29,295 bases of DNA from CAYRTD01 sp964426915 (GTDB lineage Bacteria > Bacteroidota > Bacteroidia > Bacteroidales > GCA-2748055), in NCBI GenBank assembly GCA_964426915.1, contig CAYRTD010000035.1:1-29295 (forward strand), read 5' to 3'. Every line of letters starts with the position of its first letter. The first letter of the stretch is position 1. Both the position numbers and the translations under genes were made by a program. Positions 24,770-29,295 of this stretch are shown here, one piece after another. A model generated the notes under the pieces. That model was given only the letters and a program-made list of their open reading frames with translations, was not told the origin of the DNA and did not search any database.

Positions 24770-26188
24770 ATGTCCGGAATACCTATTGCCGAAAGAGATA
24801 GATTCAGTTCAAAATTTGGAGTAATTGCAGCCGCTGCCGGCTCTGCCATAGGCCTCGGAAACATTTGGAGATTTCCTTATGTCGCAGGTGAAAACGGAGG
24901 TGCTGCTTTCTTATTTATCTATCTTGTGAGTATAGCCGTTATAGGTATCCCGGTAATGCTTTCTGAGTTTGTGATCGGAAGAGGAGCCCAAAGGAATCCC
25001 TATGGAGCCTTTAAGAAATTGGCACCGGGTAAACCGTGGTACCTTATAGGTCTCATGGGAGTTGTTGCCGCATTTATGATACTTGCTTTTTATACCGTTG
25101 TTGCCGGATGGACCCTGGAATATATCTATCAGTCTTTTACAGGAAGTCTTTCAGCAAAATCAACCCTTGAATTAAGTGAATTATTTGACAATTTCAGATA
25201 TAACTCAGTACGTCCAGTACTTTGGTTTTTGATATTCATGTTTTTTACGGGGTATATAGTTATTGCAGGGATTAAAAACGGAATAGAAAAATATACCAAA
25301 TTTCTCATGCCCTTGCTTCTTATCATGCTTATCGCCATGGCTGTATATGTTCTGACTTTTGACGGTGCGGAAAAAGGTCTGAGTTTCCTTTTTAAACCGG
25401 ATTTTACGAAAATCACTCCCTCAGTTATTCTTGAGGCTCTCGGCCAGGCCTTCTTTTCATTAAGCATAGGTATGGGTACTTTGATTACTTACGGATCGTA
25501 TATAAAAAAGAACGATAATCTTGGCTCGACCGCTATCTCGGTTGCCGGTGCTGATACTTTTATTGCCATTCTTGCTGGAATAGCTATTTTTCCCGCAGTT
25601 TTTGCCTTTGCCGATATCGAAAATATCGGACTTGCTAATGTTTCCGGTGAAGGTCTCGTATTTATTACCCTTCCGGGCATTCTTTTCAGTATACCCGGAG
25701 GACAGCTTTTATCCACCATGTTTTTCCTTTTACTTTCCGTCGCTGCCCTCACTTCAACTATCTCTGTATTGGAAGTGATAGTTGCTTATTTCGTGGAAGA
25801 ACTTGGAATGATAAGGAAAAGGGCTACGGTTGTCGCGACTATTTCGGTTTCTTTCCTCGGCATATTAAGTATTTTGTTTACTGGGGTATTTGATTTTCTG
25901 AATTTTACAACCGCTAATGTTCTTCTTCCTCTCGGAGGGCTTTTCATCGTTCTATTTATAGGATATTTTTACGGCAGAAGAAAAACAAAAGAAGAACTAT
26001 CAAATTCAGGTGCTCTCAAGGCTAAATATGTACCGGCATATCTTTTCAGTGTGAAATTCCTGGCTCCTTTGGTTATCGCGATCATTTTTGCCTATGGAAT
26101 TATGAACTCTCTTAATTCCAGAAAAGATACTGTAATTCCTTACCCGGATCCGCCTGCACAGGAGTTGAAGCCAAGCCCCACCGAATAA
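24770..26188 (+). CDS. Sodium-dependent transporter of the neurotransmitter:sodium symporter (SNF/NSS) family
   Basis: A 472-residue inner-membrane protein. TM1 carries the hallmark GSAIGLGNIWRFPYVAGENGG, in which the unwound centre binds substrate and sodium. Further helices follow with GIKNGIEKYTKFLMP, LGQAFFSLSIGMGTLITYGSY (the TM6 region, with serine and glycine residues) and SVAALTSTISVLEVIVAYF (TM8). I count 11 or 12 helices. Family members import amino acids or related amines, but the substrate cannot be read here. I chose ATG at 24770 over TTG at 24764; both give the same membrane part. The C-terminal tail is short and proline-rich (PYPDPPAQELKPSPTE). Confidence 0.93.
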   Translation: MSGIPIAERDRFSSKFGVIAAAAGSAIGLGNIWRFPYVAGENGGAAFLFIYLVSIAVIGIPVMLSEFVIGRGAQRNPYGAFKKLAPGKPWYLIGLMGVVAAFMILAFYTVVAGWTLEYIYQSFTGSLSAKSTLELSELFDNFRYNSVRPVLWFLIFMFFTGYIVIAGIKNGIEKYTKFLMPLLLIMLIAMAVYVLTFDGAEKGLSFLFKPDFTKITPSVILEALGQAFFSLSIGMGTLITYGSYIKKNDNLGSTAISVAGADTFIAILAGIAIFPAVFAFADIENIGLANVSGEGLVFITLPGILFSIPGGQLLSTMFFLLLSVAALTSTISVLEVIVAYFVEELGMIRKRATVVATISVSFLGILSILFTGVFDFLNFTTANVLLPLGGLFIVLFIGYFYGRRKTKEELSNSGALKAKYVPAYLFSVKFLAPLVIAIIFAYGIMNSLNSRKDTVIPYPDPPAQELKPSPTE

Positions 26189-26196
26189 CCTAAGTT

Positions 26197-26339
26197 GTGT
26201 CTGTCAATAGAGTAGAATGATTGTCCATAATGTCAGTTTTACTCATTTAATGTTATACTTTAAGTGGTATTTCCAGAGGTTTCGGAACAGGCAGTGAACT
26301 CATTTCACCCGGTTCTGCGTTTTACAAATAATCCAGACA
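26197..26339 (+). mobile_element. MITE-like repeat R5, rearranged copy
   Basis: GTGTCTGTCAATAGAGT (26197-26213) is one family end; seven bases later TTGTCCATAATGTCAGTTTT (26221-26240) is the other family end, in the same orientation rather than inverted. What follows resembles R3 (TTTACTCATT, then ACAGGCAGTGAACTC and CGGTTCTG) and stops at CCAGACA (26333-26339) without the normal right terminus. It appears to be two partial copies fused. It lies 8 bases after the transporter stop. Confidence 0.6.
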
Positions 26340-26574
26340 AAAGGAATCCGCCTGGGGCTGATGTTCTATAAGGCCAGCACACCCTGCTGGGAGGGATAGT
26401 AGTTTCTATACTTTTTAATAGTTAATGAGACATACATGTCCTTTTTGCTTTATGACCATGTATTTCATAGGGTGGGGACTCAGGATAATACAATCTATCC
26501 TGGTTTTTCCGGTAAAAAATTATCAGCCTGCAAACTCATTGCAGTCCCCTGTTGTACATTTGAATATGTATTGG
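26340..26574 (+). other. Non-coding leader before the HhH gene
   Basis: A stretch without a supported gene. It holds a hairpin CCAGCA-CACCC-TGCTGG (26374-26390), not followed by a T-run, and TACATTTG (26555-26562), a match to the -7 consensus only 12 bases before the HhH start. An in-frame ATG at 26425 exists, but its 50 extra residues look unlike any family member. Confidence 0.4.
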
Positions 26575-27480
26575 ATGATCAGGGAATACATAGGCTTTAC
26601 TTCCAGGGAGAAGAGATCTCTTCTTTTTATTTTGCTTATAATCAGCGGATCACTTTTTTACAGGATATGGTTGTCCTCCAGGGAACCTCCTGCTATTAAT
26701 TTATCAGAGGAGCAAAAAAAAGAAATACAGGCATTTATCGATTCTTTTGAGGAGAAAATTCCTGCCGATGATGAAAAGCATGGTTCTAACCGGGAAACTA
26801 CTGATATTCTACCAGGATATAGATTACATAAATTTGATCCTAATATTGCAGAAACTCAGGAATTATTAAACCTGGGATTAGATGAATTTGTTGTAAAGAA
26901 TATTATTAATTACAGGAAGGCTGGAGGGGTTTTTAAGAAAACCGAAGATCTTTCAAAAATTTATGGTCTGGATACCTCGAAATACCTGGAACTGGTTCCC
27001 TTTGTAATTTTGCCACCGGAAAATGTTATATCTGCAAAAAGCATTGGTAAGGATACTACAGCAGAATCAGAATTACTCACTGGTTATGAAACAAGGCTGA
27101 ATATCGCCCGGTTCCGGGATATAATGCAGATAGAAGGCATGGATCCAAAAATAGTGGGAAGAATGCTTAATTACCGTGATTTACTGGGTGGTTTCTATTC
27201 CGCTGATCAACTGGATGAGGTATATGGGATGACAGATTCTCTTAAGAGGAAACTGATCCGGCATTTTAGGGTGGATTCTGAAAATGTATACCGGTTTTCC
27301 TTTGAAGAACTCAATTTTTCTGACTTACTCCGGCACCCCTATACGGAAAAAGAGCATGTCAAGGAATTTTTCAGACTTAAAGAATTCTATGGCGATTCAC
27401 TAAAACTAGAACACATTAAAGCAAACAGGATTTTTCCGGACAGTATTTTTTTGCTTATAAAGCCTTATTTTCCTGAATAA
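26575..27480 (+). CDS. Membrane-anchored helix-hairpin-helix (ComEA-like) protein
   Basis: About 301 residues from the ATG at 26575. The N-terminus MIREYIGFTSREKRSLLFIL runs into one transmembrane helix (LLFILLIISGSLFYRIWL), followed by an acidic linker. Two or three helix-hairpin-helix units follow: FDPNIAETQELLNLGLDEFVV with IINYRKAGGVFKKTEDLSKIYGL, then LNIARFRDIMQIEGMDPKIVGRMLNYRDLLGG, and a weaker third near the C-terminus. The LNLGL...YR..GGF spacing matches the HhH DNA-binding pairs of ComEA. It may bind DNA outside the cytoplasmic membrane as part of uptake, and comEC is present at 5.4 kb, but this is inference. The start with MIREY just before the helix is the one seen in relatives. 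Confidence 0.8.
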   Translation: MIREYIGFTSREKRSLLFILLIISGSLFYRIWLSSREPPAINLSEEQKKEIQAFIDSFEEKIPADDEKHGSNRETTDILPGYRLHKFDPNIAETQELLNLGLDEFVVKNIINYRKAGGVFKKTEDLSKIYGLDTSKYLELVPFVILPPENVISAKSIGKDTTAESELLTGYETRLNIARFRDIMQIEGMDPKIVGRMLNYRDLLGGFYSADQLDEVYGMTDSLKRKLIRHFRVDSENVYRFSFEELNFSDLLRHPYTEKEHVKEFFRLKEFYGDSLKLEHIKANRIFPDSIFLLIKPYFPE

Positions 27481-27647
27481 ATTAGTTTTATTTTATTTTT
27501 TTTGAGTATTTGTGGAAATTGACAGACATAATTCTTAAATTTATAGTCTTTTTGGATATGTAAATATTGTTGTAATTTCCTGTTTAACATTTAATTATGA
27601 GTCCAATAACGGATATTTTATTAAAAATTCAAAAAAAAGCGTTTTTT

Positions 27648-27680
27648 TTTGGAATATAACAATTTGAATTCCTAAATTTG
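27648..27680 (+). promoter_or_regulatory. rpsU promoter, Bacteroidota -33/-7 type
   Basis: TTTG (27648-27651), 21 bases, then TAAATTTG (27673-27680). The predicted start is near 27687, giving a leader of about 20 bases with no Shine-Dalgarno before the rpsU ATG. The 170 bases upstream of it are AT-rich without a gene. Confidence 0.7.
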
Positions 27681-27707
27681 CGGCTCACAAAAAAATGTTG
27701 TTATATT

Positions 27708-27899
27708 ATGATAATTATTCCTGTTAAAGAAGGTGAGAACATTGAGAGAGCTCTTAAGAAATTTAAGAGAAAGTTCGAAAGAACCGGTGTTATCAAAGAA
27801 TTGAGAAATCGTCAGGCTTATGCAAAACCTTCTGTTAAGAAAAGGCAGCAAAAACTACGTGCAATTTACGTTCAGAAATTGCAGGAGGAAGAGGAATAG
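27708..27899 (+). CDS. rpsU: 30S ribosomal protein bS21
   Basis: A 63-residue basic protein, MIIIPVKEGENIERALKKF and onward, with the family core KFKRKFERTGVIKELRNR and an acidic C-terminus (QKLQEEEE). bS21 binds the platform of the small subunit. In Flavobacterium johnsoniae ribosomes bS21, with bS18 and bS6, encloses the 3' tail of 16S rRNA and hides the anti-Shine-Dalgarno; the tyrosine implicated there, Y54, is present here (RAIYVQKL). The start is the ATG at 27708; ten extra residues are possible upstream, but the -7 promoter box lies inside that stretch. It leads the cluster rpsU, recombinase, hpf. This leader has no Shine-Dalgarno. Confidence 0.96.
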   Translation: MIIIPVKEGENIERALKKFKRKFERTGVIKELRNRQAYAKPSVKKRQQKLRAIYVQKLQEEEE

Positions 27900-27923
27900 T
27901 GTCTGTATATACATCAGGGAAGA

Positions 27924-27947
27924 GCAGGAATTAATTTTTTTTCCTGC
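27924..27947 (+). promoter_or_regulatory. Hairpin directly before the recombinase start
   Basis: GCAGGAA (27924-27930) and TTCCTGC (27941-27947) form a perfect 7-bp stem with loop TTAATTTTTT. It ends 2 bases before the ATG at 27950. There is no T-run after it, so control of initiation or of transcript ratio is more likely than termination. Confidence 0.45.
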
Positions 27948-27949
27948 CT

Positions 27950-28834
27950 ATGAGGCATAAGCAAGATTTTATTGACCACTTACGTTTTGAAAAACGTTAC
28001 TCCCAACATACCATTCTTTCCTATAAGAATGATCTGAGGCAATATGCTGAATTTGCTTCGGAAACAGGTCAGACAGAGGATATACCTGATCACATAACCT
28101 TGAGAATGTGGGTTGTATATCAAATGGAAGACGATATTTCTCCCCGCACAATTCACCGGAAATTATCCAGCCTGCGTAGTTATTGTAAATTTCTTATGCA
28201 AATGGGACACATTAAAACAAACCCTCTCGATAAAGTACTGAAGCCGAAACTTAATAAAATGCTGCCTGAATTTATTGAAGATGATAAAATCAATCAGTTT
28301 CTTGATGAGTATAATTTTGGTTCGGATTTTACCGGAATGCGAAACAGGCTTGTGATTGAATTGCTTTATCAGACCGGAATGAGGAGGGCGGAACTTGTTT
28401 CACTTAAGATAGCCTCTTTCGAACCTGGAAAAAAACAATTATTGATACATGGTAAAAGGAATAAGCAAAGGATTGTTCCTCTTTCCACTTCTCTTACTTC
28501 ATTAATAGAAGACTACCTTTGCCTTCGCCAGGAAAAATTTCCTCATTCTCCGGATAGTTCACTTTTGCTTACAGACAAGGGTCATGCTGTATACGACAAG
28601 CTGATATACCGAATTGCACACAATTTCCTGAGTTTTCTTACAACAAGAAAAAAGAAAAGTCCTCATGTATTAAGACACACTTTCGCCACCCATTTATTGA
28701 ACAAAGGTGCAGACTTAAACGCTATAAAAGAATTACTTGGTCATGCTAATTTGTCAGCGACACAGATTTACACCCATAATAGTTTTGAAAATTTAAAGAA
28801 TATTTACAAAAAGGCCCATCCCAGGGCTGATTAA
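27950..28834 (+). CDS. XerC/XerD-type tyrosine recombinase
   Basis: A 294-residue site-specific recombinase. The SAM-like N-terminal DNA-binding domain (1-100) contains RYSQHTILSYKNDLRQY. The catalytic domain has all residues of the family: R145 (TGMRRAEL), K169 (IHGKRNKQR), H239 and R242 (PHVLRHTFATHLLN), H265 (LLGHANLSATQIYTH) and nucleophile Y274. The length and the absence of an arm-binding domain point to the housekeeping Xer class that resolves chromosome dimers at dif, not a phage integrase. Position between rpsU and hpf is a stable arrangement in this class of bacteria, which argues against recent mobility. Whether it is the C or D partner cannot be decided from here. Confidence 0.92.
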   Translation: MRHKQDFIDHLRFEKRYSQHTILSYKNDLRQYAEFASETGQTEDIPDHITLRMWVVYQMEDDISPRTIHRKLSSLRSYCKFLMQMGHIKTNPLDKVLKPKLNKMLPEFIEDDKINQFLDEYNFGSDFTGMRNRLVIELLYQTGMRRAELVSLKIASFEPGKKQLLIHGKRNKQRIVPLSTSLTSLIEDYLCLRQEKFPHSPDSSLLLTDKGHAVYDKLIYRIAHNFLSFLTTRKKKSPHVLRHTFATHLLNKGADLNAIKELLGHANLSATQIYTHNSFENLKNIYKKAHPRAD

Positions 28835-28843
28835 GAAAGGAGG
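28834..28843 (+). promoter_or_regulatory. Strong Shine-Dalgarno of hpf
   Basis: AGAAAGGAGG, ten bases complementary to the usual 16S rRNA 3' tail, ends 5 bases before the ATG at 28849. It is by far the strongest such site in the window; most other genes here have none. Confidence 0.9.
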
Positions 28844-28848
28844 ATCCT

Positions 28849-29148
28849 ATGAATATAAAGATTCATTCAATTCGATTTGATGCTGATGAGAAATTATTAA
28901 AGTTCATTGAATCTAAACTTTATAAACTACTGCAGTTTCATGATGGCATTATAAGTGCCGAAGTTTTCTTAAAACTTGAAAATGTAGGAGATAATGAAAA
29001 TAAAATAACAGAAATAAGGTTAGAGCTTCCAGGCAGCCCGGTTTTTGCAAAAAAACAAAGTGCTACTTTTGAGGAATCTACCGATAATGTTGTGGATGCG
29101 CTGCGTCGCCAACTTATGAAACATAAGGCAAAAGTCAAGCGGGCATAA
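28849..29148 (+). CDS. hpf: Ribosome hibernation-promoting factor, short form
   Basis: A 99-residue HPF/YfiA/RaiA-family protein. It begins MNIKIHSIRFDADEKLLKFIESKLYKLLQF, the first strand and helix of the fold, and ends with the second helix EESTDNVVDALRRQLMKHKAKVKRA, whose basic face contacts 16S rRNA. It occupies the tRNA and mRNA channel of idle ribosomes. It lacks the C-terminal dimerisation domain of long HPF, so it is the short form. It starts 14 bases after the recombinase stop, in the same transcription unit. Its strong Shine-Dalgarno sets it apart from its neighbours. An AT-only inverted repeat (CAAAATAAAA/TTTTATTTTG, 29149-29176) begins right after the stop codon. Confidence 0.94.
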   Translation: MNIKIHSIRFDADEKLLKFIESKLYKLLQFHDGIISAEVFLKLENVGDNENKITEIRLELPGSPVFAKKQSATFEESTDNVVDALRRQLMKHKAKVKRA

Positions 29149-29176
29149 CAAAATAAAAAATAGAGATTTTATTTTG
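29149..29176 (+). terminator. Weak AT-rich hairpin after hpf
   Basis: CAAAATAAAA (29149-29158) pairs perfectly with TTTTATTTTG (29167-29176) around an 8-base loop. With only A-T pairs and two G-C pairs it would be a weak terminator. Its right arm contains the TTTG of the tRNA promoter. Confidence 0.45.
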
Positions 29177-29204
29177 TGATATAAGTTTTATTTTCCTACA
29201 TTTG
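29173..29204 (+). promoter_or_regulatory. Promoter of the tRNA-Thr unit
   Basis: TTTG (29173-29176), exactly 20 bases, then TACATTTG (29197-29204): a full match to the Bacteroidota promoter, about 40 bases before the tRNA. Confidence 0.75.
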
Positions 29205-29243
29205 CAAACCGTTTTCCGGGGGTGTTTTCCCGGAGGCTTAAAG

Positions 29244-29295
29244 GCCGATGTAGCTCAGTTGGTCAGAGCAGCTGATTTGTAATCAGCAGGTCGTG
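29244..29295 (+). tRNA. tRNA-Thr (anticodon UGU), 5' part, cut by window end
   Basis: The 5' acceptor strand GCCGATG, TA, a D-arm GCTC/GAGC, an anticodon stem GCTGA/TCAGC with loop TTTGTAA (anticodon TGT at 29278-29280), and the variable-loop start AGGTC are all visible. The T-arm and the 3' acceptor strand lie beyond the window. In Bacteroidia this is usually the first of a small tRNA group ahead of tuf. Confidence 0.95.

Noticed and set aside
26351..26400. Possible riboswitch or small RNA before the HhH gene (CCAGCA/TGCTGG hairpin)
   Set aside because: One short stem without a known aptamer core or conserved junction; kept only as a hairpin in a non-coding stretch.
26425..26574. N-terminal extension of the HhH protein from the ATG at 26425
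   Set aside because: The 50 added residues have no family counterpart and would precede a typical N-terminal membrane anchor; the -7 box at 26555 also lies inside it.
27521..27534. GACAGACATAATT resembling an element end upstream of rpsU
   Set aside because: Single short match in AT-rich sequence with no partner end or target repeat.
27897..27915. rpsU stop codon followed by TGTCTGT, like the trkA stop at the R2 end
   Set aside because: Only about 10 bases agree with the element end (TAGTGTCTGT); the next bases and the other terminus are absent, so chance is sufficient.
27950..28834. Tyrosine recombinase next to a tRNA as the integrase of a genomic island
   Set aside because: Length, catalytic layout and the rpsU-hpf setting fit a housekeeping Xer protein; no attachment-site repeat or island genes are visible.

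Overview
The window comes from a Bacteroidota genome, most likely class Bacteroidia (Bacteroidales/Marinilabiliales-like). The signs are a T9SS-associated PorT barrel, a lipidated Omp85 protein of the TamL type, promoters of the form TTTG-N20-21-TAnnTTTG, almost no Shine-Dalgarno sequences, and the order rpsU / tyrosine recombinase / hpf / tRNA-Thr at the right end, which is familiar from this class. It is mainly chromosomal housekeeping sequence. I see no phage, conjugative element, CRISPR array or transposase gene.

Layout. 1-2.1 kb (+): an SRPBCC membrane protein overlapping a rhomboid protease, then a YciO-type Sua5/YrdC protein. 2.3-7.5 kb (-): comEC, trkA, trkH. 7.6-8.7 kb (+): a dihydroorotate-dehydrogenase-like protein. 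8.8-10.9 kb (-): gap, then ruvX and def, with a strong terminator after gap. 11.4-16.0 kb (-): a large secreted BNR/sortilin-like protein, a 42-residue lipoprotein and an outer-membrane-type protein. 16.3-19.2 kb: a nitroreductase (+), then an Ldh-type dehydrogenase and a YdfG-like SDR (-). 19.6-23.4 kb: porT, a SpoU-type RNA methyltransferase (opposite strand) and a TamL-like Omp85 lipoprotein. 23.6-26.2 kb (+): class II aldolase and a sodium-coupled (NSS) transporter. 26.6-29.3 kb (+): a helix-hairpin-helix protein, rpsU, a tyrosine recombinase, hpf and the start of tRNA-Thr.

The most unusual content is between the genes. At least five intergenic stretches (about 2.1, 3.8, 11.0, 19.3 and 26.2 kb) belong to one family of non-autonomous, MITE-like elements of about 180-235 bp. 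They have 18-bp imperfect terminal inverted repeats and many internal palindromes, and three copies are flanked by 6-bp AT-rich direct repeats. One copy sits exactly between trkA and trkH. Removing it with one copy of its target repeat regenerates a TAATG junction in which the trkA stop overlaps the trkH start, which is strong internal evidence of transposition into a tightly coupled operon. A second inverted-repeat family (TTAAAGAGGCTGTCT ends) is at 18.2 kb and, cut by the window edge, at base 1; a related solo hairpin is at 12.66 kb.

A second point of interest is the 10-base Shine-Dalgarno sequence in front of hpf, two genes after rpsU. In Bacteroidia ribosomes bS21 helps hide the anti-Shine-Dalgarno, so hpf may be translated preferentially by ribosomes lacking bS21.
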